DNA of 64,000 bases from Desulfobacterales bacterium HSG16 (GCA_030377965.1 JAUCGE010000004.1:19810-83809), one strand, 5' to 3'; numbered from the stretch's first letter, positions 27,025-36,533 are shown. Notes: generated by a model from the sequence alone, not told the origin. Made by a program: numbers and translations.

Positions 27025-28215
27025 ATGCGTCAAACCATATTGACACACTTGAGTAAACAGACTGATATATTGCGTAAAACCGGCCTTTTCAAGGCCGAAC
27101 GAATCATCGAATCTCCTCAGCAGGCAGCTATTCGTGTGACAGACGGTCAGGAGGTTTTAAACTTTTGTGCCAATAATTATCTTGGCCTGTCCAATCATCC
27201 AGAGCTGATCGCAACAGCCAGAACAGCACTTGAGCGTCACGGATTCGGGATGTCATCGGTCAGATTTATTTGCGGCACTCAAACCGTTCACAAACAACTG
27301 GAAACCCGGATAAGCAAATTTTTATGTACAGAAGACACCATTTTATACGGTTCCTGTTTTGATGCCAATGGGGGGCTTTTTGAAACCCTGCTTGGAGCCG
27401 AAGACGCTGTTATCAGTGATTCCTTGAACCATGCGAGTATCATTGACGGGGTCAGATTGTGCAAAGCAAAGAGATTTCGCTACAAAAACAACGATATGGA
27501 CGATCTTGAAAACCAGTTGAAGGCAGCCGCTGACTGCAGGTTCCGATTGATTGCTACAGACGGAGTCTTTTCAATGGATGGAATAATCGCGAATCTGGGC
27601 GATATCTGTGATCTGGCGGATAAATATGATGCTCTGGTCATGGTGGATGATTCTCATGCTGTGGGCTTTATTGGTAAAAAAGGCAGGGGAACCCACGAAT
27701 ATTGCGATGTGATCGACCGGGTGGATATTATAACCGGAACATTAGGTAAAGCCCTGGGCGGAGCATCGGGCGGATATACTTCAGGAAAAAAAGAAATAAT
27801 AGAATGGCTCAGACAGCGTTCCCGGCCATACCTGTTTTCCAACACTCTGGCTCCTGTGATCGCAGCCACATCAATTGCTGTTCTGGATATGCTCGAATCA
27901 GGTTCAGAACTGCAAGAAAAGCTGCATGAAAACAGCCGATATTTTCGTAAGAAAATGGAAGCATCGGGGTTTGATCTGGTTCCTGGAGAACACCCTATCA
28001 TCCCTGTAATGCTTGGTGATGCGGTTCTTGCACAGAATATGGCTGCCTGTCTGCTTGAAAAAGGTATTTATGTCGTAGGTTTCAGTTTTCCAGTAGTACC
28101 CGAAGGCAAGGCCCGGATTAGAACACAGATGTCTGCCGCTCATGAAAATATCCATATAGACAAGGCTGTTGACGCATTTGTCGAGGTGGGGCGCAAACTT
28201 GGGGTGATTCAATAG
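27025..28215 (+). CDS. kbl: glycine C-acetyltransferase (2-amino-3-ketobutyrate CoA ligase)
   Basis: A PLP-dependent alpha-oxoamine synthase of 396 residues that cleaves 2-amino-3-ketobutyrate with CoA into glycine and acetyl-CoA, the second step of threonine catabolism. The family features are [15 protein letters not shown] near residue 47, [13 protein letters not shown], the [15 protein letters not shown] block and the PLP lysine in [20 protein letters not shown] precedes the start. It lies 18 bases upstream of tdh, which supplies its substrate, so the two form the classical threonine dehydrogenase operon. Confidence 0.96.
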   Translation: MRQTILTHLSKQTDILRKTGLFKAERIIESPQQAAIRVTDGQEVLNFCANNYLGLSNHPELIATARTALERHGFGMSSVRFICGTQTVHKQLETRISKFLCTEDTILYGSCFDANGGLFETLLGAEDAVISDSLNHASIIDGVRLCKAKRFRYKNNDMDDLENQLKAAADCRFRLIATDGVFSMDGIIANLGDICDLADKYDALVMVDDSHAVGFIGKKGRGTHEYCDVIDRVDIITGTLGKALGGASGGYTSGKKEIIEWLRQRSRPYLFSNTLAPVIAATSIAVLDMLESGSELQEKLHENSRYFRKKMEASGFDLVPGEHPIIPVMLGDAVLAQNMAACLLEKGIYVVGFSFPVVPEGKARIRTQMSAAHENIHIDKAVDAFVEVGRKLGVIQ

Positions 28216-28233
28216 GCCGTAAAGGAATATGAT

Positions 28234-29268
28234 ATGAAAAAAATGAAAGTTCTTGCAAAGCTAAAACCCGAGGAAGGCATCTGGATGGATGAAGCCTTGA
28301 TCCCCGAACTGGGACATAATGATATCCGGATAAAAATCTTAAAAACCGCTATCTGCGGAACAGATGTTCATATTTATAACTGGGATGAATGGTCACAGAA
28401 CACCATACCAATACCCATGACAATTGGTCACGAGTTCGTGGGACTGGTGGATGAAACAGGAAGCGAAGTAAAAGGAATTGAGAAAGGAGACCGGGTTTCA
28501 GGGGAAGGCCATATCACCTGCGGACATTGCAGAAATTGCAGGGCAGGCAAGCGCCATCTGTGCCGTAATACAATCGGTGTGGGTGTAAACAGAACAGGAT
28601 GCTTTGCCGAATATCTGACCATCCCGGCTGTCAACGCTTTCAAAGTCCCGGATATGATTGATGATGACACAGCCTCCATTCTCGACCCTTTTGGAAACGC
28701 CGCGCATACGGCCCTGTCTTTCGACCTTGTGGGAGAAGATGTACTCATTACCGGAGCTGGCCCCATAGGCGTTATGGCCACAGCAATAGCCAGGCATGTG
28801 GGAGCCAGATTTATCGTGATTACCGATATAAATGATTATCGCCTGGATCTGGCAAAAAAAATGGGTGCAACAAAAACTGTGAATGTCAGCAGACAGTCCT
28901 TAACGGATGTAATGGGCGAACTGGACATGAAAGAAGGCTTTGATGTCGGACTTGAAATGTCGGGCAGCCCTCTTGCCATGAACCAGATGCTCGACTGTAT
29001 GAACTTTGGCGGCAAAATAGCGGTTCTCGGAATTCCTGCTGGAGAAACTTTAATAGATTGGAAAAAGATAATCTTCAAAGGAATGATACTGAAAGGTATT
29101 TACGGAAGAGAGATGTTCGAGACATGGTATAAGATGTCGGCCATGCTTCAGAGCGAACTCGATATTTCAGAGGTGATTACCCATAGATTTCATGTGGATG
29201 AATTTCAAAAAGCTTTTGATATAATGAGATCGGGCATGTCCGGGAAGGTGATCTTGAACTGGACATGA
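28234..29268 (+). CDS. tdh: L-threonine 3-dehydrogenase
   Basis: A zinc-dependent medium-chain dehydrogenase of 344 residues that oxidises threonine with NAD to 2-amino-3-ketobutyrate. The catalytic zinc ligands lie in [13 protein letters not shown] and GHEFVG, the four-cysteine structural zinc site in [17 protein letters not shown], and the cofactor site in [11 protein letters not shown]. The length and the NWDEW segment are typical of Tdh rather than generic alcohol dehydrogenases. It is the second gene of the kbl-tdh operon and is followed by a MITE. Confidence 0.96.
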   Translation: MKKMKVLAKLKPEEGIWMDEALIPELGHNDIRIKILKTAICGTDVHIYNWDEWSQNTIPIPMTIGHEFVGLVDETGSEVKGIEKGDRVSGEGHITCGHCRNCRAGKRHLCRNTIGVGVNRTGCFAEYLTIPAVNAFKVPDMIDDDTASILDPFGNAAHTALSFDLVGEDVLITGAGPIGVMATAIARHVGARFIVITDINDYRLDLAKKMGATKTVNVSRQSLTDVMGELDMKEGFDVGLEMSGSPLAMNQMLDCMNFGGKIAVLGIPAGETLIDWKKIIFKGMILKGIYGREMFETWYKMSAMLQSELDISEVITHRFHVDEFQKAFDIMRSGMSGKVILNWT

Positions 29269-29286
29269 GGTATTTATCAGCAAATC

Positions 29287-29486
29287 GGCATCCTTCATTC
29301 AGTAGTTTACACTTTCCGTATGTCTGAATCAGGATTCTCAGGATTAAAGGATGAACAGGATTAGCATTTGAAAATCTTGAAAATCCTTTAATCCTGAGAA
29401 TCCTGATTCAGACAAAATGAGGCAATAAAAAACAAGCCAGAATAAGAAAAAGTGTAAACTATTTTTGGACGAATATGAAGGATGCC
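29287..29486. mobile_element. 200-bp MITE with terminal inverted repeats and 8-bp target duplication
   Basis: The ends are ggcatccttcat (29287-29298) and its inverse atgaaggatgcc (29475-29486). Inside them lies a second inverted pair, tagtttacacttt (29303-29315) and aaagtgtaaacta (29449-29461), and then a perfect 31-base palindrome pair at 29322-29352 and 29383-29413. The element is directly flanked on both sides by agcaaatc (29279-29286 and 29487-29494), the expected signature of insertion with an eight-base duplication. It has no coding capacity. Confidence 0.8.
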
Positions 29487-29516
29487 AGCAAATCTTATAA
29501 AACATTGGGGGTGACA

Positions 29517-30737
29517 ATGCAAAAATTCAATCCTGAACAGTCATTATGGGAGTGTCGAAGAGAATTCGGGGAACATGGGGGTGTTGCACCTTCCGTTTCA
29601 AGATCTTCTACATTCACGGTTATAGACCCGGAAACCATCGCACAGATTTTCGAGGGAATCAGAGGACCTGACAAGGGCGGATGTTTTCTTTACAGCCGCC
29701 ATTTCAATCCAACGGTGGAAGTTTTGTCCCGCTACCTGGCTGCTATGGAAGGGGCTGAAGGCGCTGCCTGCATGGCCAGCGGCATGGCCGCCATCAGTTG
29801 TGCATTGTTGCAGTTGTGCAAAAGCGGAGATCATATAGTATCAAGTGAAGTGATTTACGGAGGAACTCACGCTTTACTGGCCGAACTGCTGCCAGAGTAC
29901 AACATCACCACCACTTTCGTTGATCCTTCGGATACAAAAGCTTTTGAAAACGCCATCAGACCGAATACTCGAGTTCTTTATACCGAAGCCATCGGCAATC
30001 CCACTTTGAAAGTGAGTGACATTCCGGCCCTGTCACAAATAGCGAGAGACAACGATCTGAGCCTTGTTGTGGATAACACATTTTCCCCCATGATGATTTC
30101 CCCCATCAGGCTGGGAGCTGACGTGGTGATTCATTCCATGACAAAGTTTATTAATGGTTCCAGCGATGTGATTGCAGGCGCAATCTGTACAGACAGGGAG
30201 TTTATATACAGACTCATGGATCTTCATACCGGTCGGGCCATGCTGCTCGGCCCTACTATGGACCCCAGAGTTGCATTCGATATTATCCAGCGTCTGCCCC
30301 ATTTGAGCATCAGAATGAAAGAGCATTCCCGCCGGACTATAGCGATTGCCCGGCATCTGGAAAAAATAGGAGTGCCTGTCTCCTATCCCGGGCTTGAATC
30401 CCATCCTCATCATGAACGGCTTTCTGGCATGATAAATGAAGGCTACGGATACGGCGGGTTGATGACCATAGACTGTATAACACAGGAAAAAGCTGATGAA
30501 TTCATGTCAATTCTCCAGAACAGGGAGCGATTCGGCTTCATTGCTGTGTCTCTGGGCTATTTCGATTCTCTCATATCCTGTTCAGGCTCTACCACATCTT
30601 CAGAACTCACATTAGAGGAACAGACAAGCATGGGGTTGTCTCCGGGCCTTGTCAGAATGTCCATAGGTTATACCGGAGATTTAAAAGATCGTATCCAGCA
30701 GATCGAACGCGCGGTAAGAGACGTGAAGCTCATATAA
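29517..30737 (+). CDS. PLP-dependent trans-sulfuration enzyme (Cys/Met metabolism family)
   Basis: A 406-residue enzyme of the cystathionine gamma-synthase/lyase, methionine gamma-lyase and O-acetylhomoserine sulfhydrylase superfamily. Visible features: YSRHFNPTVEVL, the ASGMAAI loop, DNTFSPMM and the PLP lysine in HSMTKFINGSSDVIAG. The position that is a catalytic Cys in typical methionine gamma-lyases is a Gly here (YGGTHALLAEL), so I do not call it MegL. I chose ATG 29517 because GGGGGTGA precedes it; the ATG at 29475 lies inside the terminal repeat of a MITE. The stop abuts the stop of the convergent FGGY kinase with no spacer. Confidence 0.9.
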   Translation: MQKFNPEQSLWECRREFGEHGGVAPSVSRSSTFTVIDPETIAQIFEGIRGPDKGGCFLYSRHFNPTVEVLSRYLAAMEGAEGAACMASGMAAISCALLQLCKSGDHIVSSEVIYGGTHALLAELLPEYNITTTFVDPSDTKAFENAIRPNTRVLYTEAIGNPTLKVSDIPALSQIARDNDLSLVVDNTFSPMMISPIRLGADVVIHSMTKFINGSSDVIAGAICTDREFIYRLMDLHTGRAMLLGPTMDPRVAFDIIQRLPHLSIRMKEHSRRTIAIARHLEKIGVPVSYPGLESHPHHERLSGMINEGYGYGGLMTIDCITQEKADEFMSILQNRERFGFIAVSLGYFDSLISCSGSTTSSELTLEEQTSMGLSPGLVRMSIGYTGDLKDRIQQIERAVRDVKLI

Positions 30738-32294
30738 TCATTTAGGATATCCTGTGATTTCCCTGATTCGTTTATAAAGGGGTTTGAGCTGTTTATACAT
30801 CTTTTTATATACATCACGGTACAGGGAATCATATAGTTCATGAGTTTTCTGGTCGGGTTCGAACACATCTCCGATATGGGTCATGGCTTTTACGGCTGAC
30901 GTAAAATCTTTATGAATCCCTGTTCCACATGCAGCGTCAATGGCGGCTCCAAGGCCGGAAGTCTCATAAAGATGGGGGCGGGCAGTGGGAAGCCCGAAGA
31001 CATCTGCTGTAACCTGCATAGCATTTTCACTCTGTGATCCACCTCCTGAAACCCGGAGACTCGTGATCGGAATCCGGGTTTTTTTCTCAATTCTTTCCTT
31101 GCCTTCTCTGAGAGCATAAGCAAGTCCTTCAAGGATCGAGCGATAAAGATGCGCTCGTGTGTGAACATCTCCAAAACCGATAACACCGCCCTTGGCTTCA
31201 GGGCCTGGCAGCCTGATGCCCGGAGTCCAGTAAGGCTGAAGCATGAGTCCCATAGAGCCTGCGGGTATGTTTTCCACCATTCTGTCGAACAGAACCTCTG
31301 GATTCAGCCCCTGGCGTTCGGCCTCCTGCCTTTCTTCAAGCCCGAATTCTTCTTTGAACCAGCTGACCATCCAGTAACCTCGAAATATCTGAACCTCAAT
31401 GGAATGATAATCCGGAATAGCAGAAGGATAAGGCGGAAGCAGGGAAATTTCAGTATATTTTTTATGGGTAACGTTTATAGTAGCTGTTGTTCCATAGCTC
31501 AGACAGCCGACAGACGGTTCCAGGCTGCCAGAACCAATCACTTCGCATGCTTTGTCTGCTGCCGCAGCAATCAGGGGAAGCCCTTCAGGGATGCCGGTTT
31601 CCTCTGCTGCCTTTTTTGTGATGGTTCCAAGAACCTGTCCGGGTTCAACCAGTTCGGGCAACATATCCGGGCTTATGGACAGAGCCTGCCATTTCCAGTT
31701 TTTTTGTCCGGCCCAGCACATTTTTTTATAATCAAAAGGAAGATAGGCCACCTGGCATGCGGTTGAATCCTTAAACTCTCCAGTGAGCAGGAAAGTCAGC
31801 CACCCGGAAAGCAGAAGATATCTATCTGTATTTTTCCAGATTTCAGGTTGATATGTTCTGATCCAGTTTGATTCGGCTTCTTCTTGAAAATAGGCTATTG
31901 TATTTTTGACTCCCAATATTGTAAACAAAAAGCTCCATAATCTGCCTGGCAATTTCTGTCCGTAGGTTTTTCGCTGGTCCAGCCAGAGCATAGCAGGTCG
32001 AAGCGGTCTGCCCGATTTATCCGTGTTGATAACCGTGCCTCGCTGGGTGGTTACTGAAACTCCGGCAATCGCCTCTTTATCGATATCATGGTTTTTCCAT
32101 AATCTCTGACAAGCCTGGCACAGGGCTTTCCAGAAAATATCCGGGTCCTGCTCCGCCCATCCGGGATTTTTGCTGAAATAAGGGGTAAACTCAATGCGTT
32201 CTTTGGCCAGCAGATTTCCTTCAGGGTCGAAAATCAATGCTCTTAAACTCTGGGTACCATTATCGATTGTCAAAAGCAGATCTTTGGTGTTCAT
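30738..32294 (-). CDS. FGGY-family carbohydrate kinase
   Basis: A 518-residue sugar kinase of the FGGY family (xylulose, glycerol, gluconate and related kinases). The N-terminal phosphate-binding loop is LTIDNGTQSLRA, followed by GVSVTTQRGTVI and the AMLWLDQRK block. The ATP-domain motifs LSYGTTATINVTHK, SILEGLAYALREG and RVSGGGSQSENAMQ are present. The sugar is not identifiable from these motifs, and there is no nearby transporter or isomerase. AAAGG precedes the ATG. Its 3' end abuts the convergent PLP enzyme gene. Confidence 0.9.
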   Translation of the reverse strand: MNTKDLLLTIDNGTQSLRALIFDPEGNLLAKERIEFTPYFSKNPGWAEQDPDIFWKALCQACQRLWKNHDIDKEAIAGVSVTTQRGTVINTDKSGRPLRPAMLWLDQRKTYGQKLPGRLWSFLFTILGVKNTIAYFQEEAESNWIRTYQPEIWKNTDRYLLLSGWLTFLLTGEFKDSTACQVAYLPFDYKKMCWAGQKNWKWQALSISPDMLPELVEPGQVLGTITKKAAEETGIPEGLPLIAAAADKACEVIGSGSLEPSVGCLSYGTTATINVTHKKYTEISLLPPYPSAIPDYHSIEVQIFRGYWMVSWFKEEFGLEERQEAERQGLNPEVLFDRMVENIPAGSMGLMLQPYWTPGIRLPGPEAKGGVIGFGDVHTRAHLYRSILEGLAYALREGKERIEKKTRIPITSLRVSGGGSQSENAMQVTADVFGLPTARPHLYETSGLGAAIDAACGTGIHKDFTSAVKAMTHIGDVFEPDQKTHELYDSLYRDVYKKMYKQLKPLYKRIREITGYPK

Positions 32295-32458
32295 ACGAGC
32301 CTTTCACAAAATATCTAAAATTATTTAATCTAAATCGTACATATCCTATAATCAAGAAAATAATCTTTCTCCCTAAATTCTTATTGACTTCATTCATGAT
32401 TTTGTTTCAATAATAGGTTGTTTATAGATCCGACATAAAATAAAAATATGTACGGTGA

Positions 32459-32554
32459 GTCCCACCGGATTTCAAGCCTGTGGAGAATGCAGCGCTGGTC
32501 ACATGTAGATTGTGGGTAACTGCCTCTGTGAAGCAGGAAGAAAAGGACAGATAA
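32459..32554 (+). pseudogene. TnpB (IS200/IS605 family) C-terminal remnant
   Basis: The frame ending with TAA at 32552-32554 reads PDFKPVENAALV, then a short spacer and ASVKQEEKDR. This matches the typical C-terminal tail of IS200/IS605-family TnpB (PVE..AL and VKQE motifs). Upstream the frame is closed by TGA, and no other TnpB homology is visible, so only about 30 codons survive. It may include part of the element's right-end guide-RNA region. The rest of the 32295-32665 gap shows no gene. Confidence 0.6.
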
Positions 32555-32665
32555 TCATAGATTATCATACTTTTTTCAGGACGGTTTGCAGGTTCTTAAA
32601 GCATGACCGTTTCCCGAAAAACACGAGCTGGCAGGAATATACCGAAAAGGCAGGGGAATCGGATT

Positions 32666-33004
32666 ATGGGAAAAGAGCGTAAAATAAAGCGTTGCCGACT
32701 TGTCAATTACCTGAACGTGATTGATGAAAGTACAGACGCTATAATAGGAATTCTGGTTGATTTCAGCACGGAAGGATTGATGCTCGAAAGTGAATCTGCC
32801 ATTCCTGTTGAAAAAATATTCAATCTGGCAGTGGAGGTGGCATCACAGATGTTTTCCCTCAAAGCGCAAAGCCTCTGGTGCAGAAAAGATGAAAAGCACA
32901 AGGTGTTTCATACTGGATTTACTATAGAAAAACTACCCTTTGAGACCATGAATGCAATCTGGTCTCTGGAAGAAGTAGCTTGCAGCGATAAATCTTTGGA
33001 TTGA
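32666..33004 (+). CDS. PilZ-like domain protein
   Basis: A 112-residue protein with the outline of a PilZ domain: an Arg-rich start (KERKIKRCRLVNYLNVID), the D-S-x-x-G element LVDFSTEGLMLES and late beta-strands (FHTGFTIEKL). PilZ domains often bind cyclic-di-GMP, but the RxxxR motif is imperfect, so binding is uncertain. I chose ATG 32666, preceded by AGGGGA; an earlier ATG at 32603 adds a basic, non-conserved leader. It lies 34 bases upstream of sppA and may be co-transcribed with it. Confidence 0.65.
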   Translation: MGKERKIKRCRLVNYLNVIDESTDAIIGILVDFSTEGLMLESESAIPVEKIFNLAVEVASQMFSLKAQSLWCRKDEKHKVFHTGFTIEKLPFETMNAIWSLEEVACSDKSLD

Positions 33005-33038
33005 TTTGTCGATAAAAAAGCCGGAAAGGAAGGTATAA

Positions 33039-34823
33039 TTGAAAAAATTTATTGGCAGAACCCTTATGCTCATCGGAGCGGTCAATGTATTGATGATGAT
33101 TTTCGGACTTATTTCGATCTCATTGTTGTTCAATAAAAAAGAAGATGTAAAGCCTGAAACCGTGCTTGAAATTGATTTTGGCAGGGAACTGGTCGAATAC
33201 ATGCCGGAAAATGCCGCAGCCCAGATGATGATCGGCGAAGTCACTTCTGTCAGGGATGTGGTGGAAGGACTCGTTCGGGCAGCCGAAGATGACAGAGTCA
33301 AAGGGCTTGTGGCAAAAATAGGCCGTCCTTCAATGGGATTTGCTCAGATTCAGGAAATCAGAGATGCTGTCAGAATATTTCGTGAATCTGGCAAGACAGC
33401 TATCGCATATTCCGATACTTTTGGGGAATTCGGCCCTGGTAACGGAGCCTATTACCTTGCAAGCGCATTCGATAAGATCTGTCTTCAGCCCTCCGGCGAT
33501 GTCGGGCTTACAGGTCTGATTTTAGAAACTCAGTTTCTCAAAGGAACTCTTGAAAAAATTGAAGTCAAGCCCAGGATGGATCATCGGTACGAATATAAAA
33601 ACGCCATGAACACATTTACGGAAGAAAAATATACAGCGCCCCATAAAAAAGCACTTGAAGATATCCTGGCTTCTTTTTTCGGCCAGATGGTTACTCAGAT
33701 CGGCAAAGACCGGGATATCCCCGAAACCAAAATTCGTTCACTGGTCAACAAGGGGCTGTTTTTAGGGCAGGAAGCTATGGATGCCAGCCTTGTGGATATG
33801 TTAGGATACCGGGATATGGCGTATGAAGATATCAGACAGACTGTCGGACAAAACGCTGATTTTATCTCCTTGAGTTCTTATCTGAAAAGAGCGGGCAGGC
33901 CATTTACAGAAGGAGAAACCATTGCACTGATTTACGGTGTCGGTTCTGTTCACAGAGGCAAAAGTAATTACAGCCCTCTGAGCGGTGATACGGTTATGGG
34001 TTCTGACACTGTCACAAAGGCATTTCGGGCAGCGGTCGAAGATGAAGATGTAAGGGCTATTGTTTTTCGTGTGAACAGCCCGGGGGGATCATATGTGGCT
34101 TCTGATTCCATATGGAGAGAGACCATACGCGCAAAAGAAGCAGGCAAACCTGTAATCGTGACCATGAGCAATGTTGCAGGCTCTGGCGGTTATTTTGTTG
34201 CGATGGCCGCAAACAAGGTTGTTGCCCAGCCTGCCACCATTACCGGTTCCATTGGAGTGCTGGGCGGAAAAATGTTGACTACGGATTTCTGGAAAAAGCT
34301 GGGAATTTCCTGGGATGAAGTCCATACAGGTCAGAATGCGGATATGTGGACAGGATTAAAAGATTATAACCAGGAACAATGGACTCGATTTCAGGATATG
34401 CTGGATCGGATTTATGAAGATTTTACAGATAAAGTTGCCCAGGGAAGAGGGCTTAAAAAGGCTCGTGTGCTGGAGATTGCAAAGGGCCGGATCTGGTCAG
34501 GAGAAGATGCAAAAGCTCTTGGCCTGGTGGATGAGTTGGGAGGATTTCTTACAGCGATACGCCTGGCCAGGGAAGAAGCCGGAATCGGTGAAGATGAGAA
34601 CATACAGTTGAAACTCTTTCCAAAGAAAAAAGATTTAAAGGAAATAATAATCGAAAAGCTTGCACGAAGTACAAGCGTGGATGAAAGCGCATCCGCATCA
34701 ATGACCCATGTATTTCATGAGATTCAGCCCCTGGTCAGAACAGTGAAATCTCTTGGAATTACGAATGATCGGGCGAATCAGGGAGTATTGACCGTAAATA
34801 TCCCTTATCCGTATGATAAATGA
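33039..34823 (+). CDS. sppA: signal peptide peptidase SppA, 67-kDa type
   Basis: A membrane-bound serine protease of 594 residues that degrades cleaved signal peptides. One N-terminal membrane helix (residues 8-29) is followed by two tandem Clp-like (S49) domains, the arrangement of the long SppA type. The N-terminal repeat carries the lysine-containing segment expected to supply the general base. The C-terminal repeat has NSPGGSYVASD and the nucleophile serine in NVAGSGGYFVAMAA, followed by TITGSIGVLGG. The start is TTG, with GGAAGG about eight bases upstream. Confidence 0.94.
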   Translation: MKKFIGRTLMLIGAVNVLMMIFGLISISLLFNKKEDVKPETVLEIDFGRELVEYMPENAAAQMMIGEVTSVRDVVEGLVRAAEDDRVKGLVAKIGRPSMGFAQIQEIRDAVRIFRESGKTAIAYSDTFGEFGPGNGAYYLASAFDKICLQPSGDVGLTGLILETQFLKGTLEKIEVKPRMDHRYEYKNAMNTFTEEKYTAPHKKALEDILASFFGQMVTQIGKDRDIPETKIRSLVNKGLFLGQEAMDASLVDMLGYRDMAYEDIRQTVGQNADFISLSSYLKRAGRPFTEGETIALIYGVGSVHRGKSNYSPLSGDTVMGSDTVTKAFRAAVEDEDVRAIVFRVNSPGGSYVASDSIWRETIRAKEAGKPVIVTMSNVAGSGGYFVAMAANKVVAQPATITGSIGVLGGKMLTTDFWKKLGISWDEVHTGQNADMWTGLKDYNQEQWTRFQDMLDRIYEDFTDKVAQGRGLKKARVLEIAKGRIWSGEDAKALGLVDELGGFLTAIRLAREEAGIGEDENIQLKLFPKKKDLKEIIIEKLARSTSVDESASASMTHVFHEIQPLVRTVKSLGITNDRANQGVLTVNIPYPYDK

Positions 34824-34896
34824 TAATTCATACTTTTAATCCCGGCCTGGGAAAATATGAATAAGGCCGAAGATTTAAAAGTGAAAGAGGTTTGAA

Positions 34897-35895
34897 ATGC
34901 AGCAATCTGACCAAACCATAAGACTTTTGATTGCCGGAACTCAATTCGAATCCGTCCATCATTATTTAAAGGCGTTTATTCCAGATGTATCTGTTGAAAT
35001 GATTGATGTAGACCAATTGAAGGAATGTGTTCATGAAGCAGATGTGCTTATTCCGTCAATGGCCAGCATCGGGGAATCAATTTTTGCAAGAGCTGTTCGA
35101 CTGAGACTTATTCAGCAATGGGGAGTTGGGCTGGATAATGTGGAAATTGAGGCAGCATCCCGTCATGGGATAGCTGTAGCAAATGTTCCCTCCATAGAAT
35201 CGAAAAGCGCCCATTCTGTTGCGGAATGGTGCATAATGGCATCAATAAGTTTGAGCAGGCGCTTTCCTGAGATCCAGCAATATGTCAGAGATGCTTTTCC
35301 CTGGGGAGCGCCTCTGGGAAGAACTATGGAAGGAAGAACTGCAGGACTGATCGGTTTCGGGGGGGTAGGCCAGTCTTTATGCAGACGACTTACAGCCCTG
35401 GGGATGCATGTCATAAGTGTTACAAGGCATCCAGATCACGCGAACAAGGAAGATTTTGGACTTAAATGGATTGGAGATATGTCACAGCTGTCTCGTCTGC
35501 TGATGCTGTCAGATTACCTTTTTATATGTGTACCATTAAATGATGGCACTCTGAATCTGATCGGGGAGAAGGAACTGTCCATGCTTCCCAGGGGAGCCTT
35601 TTTGATAAATCCGTGCAGGGGGCCGATAATTGAAAGAGATGCCCTGATTGATTCTCTTGACAAAGGGCATCTGGGCGGAGTTGCTCTGGATGTGTTCTGG
35701 AAGGAACCCCCTGATCCGAACGATCCGATTCTTGATCATTTCAATGTAGTGGCAACGCCTCATATTGCAGGTGTTACAGATACTGCCTATGAGAAGATCG
35801 CCACAACTGTAGCGGAAAATATTCGAAGGACAATGAGCGGCAAGCTTCCCTTGAACTGTGTTAATCCCCAGGCTCTGTCCCGGTTAAAACGATGA
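34897..35895 (+). CDS. D-isomer-specific 2-hydroxyacid dehydrogenase
   Basis: A 332-residue NAD-dependent dehydrogenase. The Rossmann motif GFGGVGQSL is at about residues 154-162, the substrate-binding/catalytic Arg lies in INPCRGPIIERDAL, the Glu in the WKEPPDPNDPIL stretch and the His in ATPHIAGVT. These match phosphoglycerate dehydrogenase-like enzymes, but there is no C-terminal ACT domain, so SerA is not supported. AGAGG precedes the ATG. The substrate is unknown. It is followed seven bases later by a small membrane protein gene. Confidence 0.92.
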   Translation: MQQSDQTIRLLIAGTQFESVHHYLKAFIPDVSVEMIDVDQLKECVHEADVLIPSMASIGESIFARAVRLRLIQQWGVGLDNVEIEAASRHGIAVANVPSIESKSAHSVAEWCIMASISLSRRFPEIQQYVRDAFPWGAPLGRTMEGRTAGLIGFGGVGQSLCRRLTALGMHVISVTRHPDHANKEDFGLKWIGDMSQLSRLLMLSDYLFICVPLNDGTLNLIGEKELSMLPRGAFLINPCRGPIIERDALIDSLDKGHLGGVALDVFWKEPPDPNDPILDHFNVVATPHIAGVTDTAYEKIATTVAENIRRTMSGKLPLNCVNPQALSRLKR

Positions 35896-35902
35896 TGGTG
35901 TT

Positions 35903-36253
35903 ATGAAAAAAATTAATGATTATCCGTATCTTACCACGAGTCTGGTCTTTCTGGCTATCATTCTGTTCGGCCATTTTTTCCTTCACTGGCAGCAGGAATA
36001 TTTCATTTTTGTATTGCTTTTGTATTTTATCGTGAACATTGGTATCCGGCTTGATGATATCTCAAGGCAGATTGAATCGTTCAAGAATCAGGTCACCATA
36101 TCAAAACAGATGGGGCAGTATCCAGCAGATGACCGTTTAAATGAGGTTGCAGCAAGCCTTGTCTCGATTGATCGAAATCTTGCAGTTATTATTGAAAAGC
36201 TGGAATGTGTTGAAAAGTCAGAAATTCGATCAAATGTTAAAAAAAAAACTTGA
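35903..36253 (+). CDS. hypothetical membrane protein
   Basis: An unrecognised 116-residue protein. Two hydrophobic helices lie near residues 11-28 and 34-50, joined by HWQQEY, followed by a hydrophilic helical tail that ends in a Lys-rich segment. The tail has coiled-coil-like spacing (LDDISRQIESFKNQ and later LVSIDRNLAVIIEKLE). It begins seven bases after the hydroxyacid dehydrogenase, so co-transcription is likely. Its function is unknown. Confidence 0.75.
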   Translation: MKKINDYPYLTTSLVFLAIILFGHFFLHWQQEYFIFVLLLYFIVNIGIRLDDISRQIESFKNQVTISKQMGQYPADDRLNEVAASLVSIDRNLAVIIEKLECVEKSEIRSNVKKKT

Positions 36254-36281
36254 CATCCGGCGGGGTAATGAACAGTATAGT
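36250..36281 (+). promoter_or_regulatory. upstream promoter-like element of the porin leader
   Basis: TTGACA at 36250-36255 and TATAGT at 36276-36281; the 20-base spacing is too long for a standard sigma-70 promoter, so an activator may be needed. It shares the context AAAA-C-TTGACAT with a second copy exactly 100 bases downstream. Confidence 0.4.
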
Positions 36282-36282
36282 G

Positions 36283-36303
36283 ACATAACGCATTGCGTCA
36301 TGT
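36283..36303. promoter_or_regulatory. imperfect 21-bp palindrome, candidate operator
   Basis: acataacgcattgcgtcatgt reads almost the same on both strands (the inner ACGCA-T-TGCGT is perfect). It lies just after the first -10-like box of the porin leader, where a repressor could bind. Confidence 0.45.
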
Positions 36304-36349
36304 TGGTAGCAATGTGATTTTGTGAGAGAAAAAAATGTGAGAAAAAAGC

Positions 36350-36378
36350 TTGACATGCTCAAAACGAGCTGTTAAAGA
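36350..36378 (+). promoter_or_regulatory. downstream promoter-like element of the porin leader
   Basis: TTGACA at 36350-36355, a 17-base spacer and TAAAGA at 36373-36378, with a weak -10. A transcript from here would carry a leader of about 190 bases with the 18-base repeats. Confidence 0.5.
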
Positions 36379-36461
36379 GGAATTTTTTAGAAGAGCAAAA
36401 CCCGAAAGGGGGTGACAAGGAAGATCAACCAGAATCATTCACTCTTTGGTTTGCAGGAAAA

Positions 36462-36533
36462 TTAAGTTAGGTTATCAGGTTAAGTTAGGTTGTCAGGTTA
36501 AGTTAGGTTATCAGGTTAAGTTAGGTTATCAGG
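36462..36533. repeat. four tandem 18-bp repeats in the porin leader
   Basis: Four head-to-tail copies of ttaagttaggttatcagg (the second copy has one change, g for a) run from 36462 to 36533, immediately followed by a T7 run and then the porin ribosome site. Confidence 0.95.

Noticed and set aside
29475..29516. ATG 29475 as the start of the PLP enzyme
   Set aside because: This codon lies in the terminal repeat of the MITE and has no ribosome site; ATG 29517 follows GGGGGTGA and starts the conserved part.
32441..32555. A possible riboswitch or group II intron end upstream of the PilZ-like gene
   Set aside because: The sequence first looked structured, but translation gives the TnpB tail pattern, which explains it better.
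36462..36533. The 18-bp repeats as plasmid-type iterons marking an origin
   Set aside because: They lie in the leader of a porin gene, with no Rep or parA/B gene nearby and no DnaA-box cluster.
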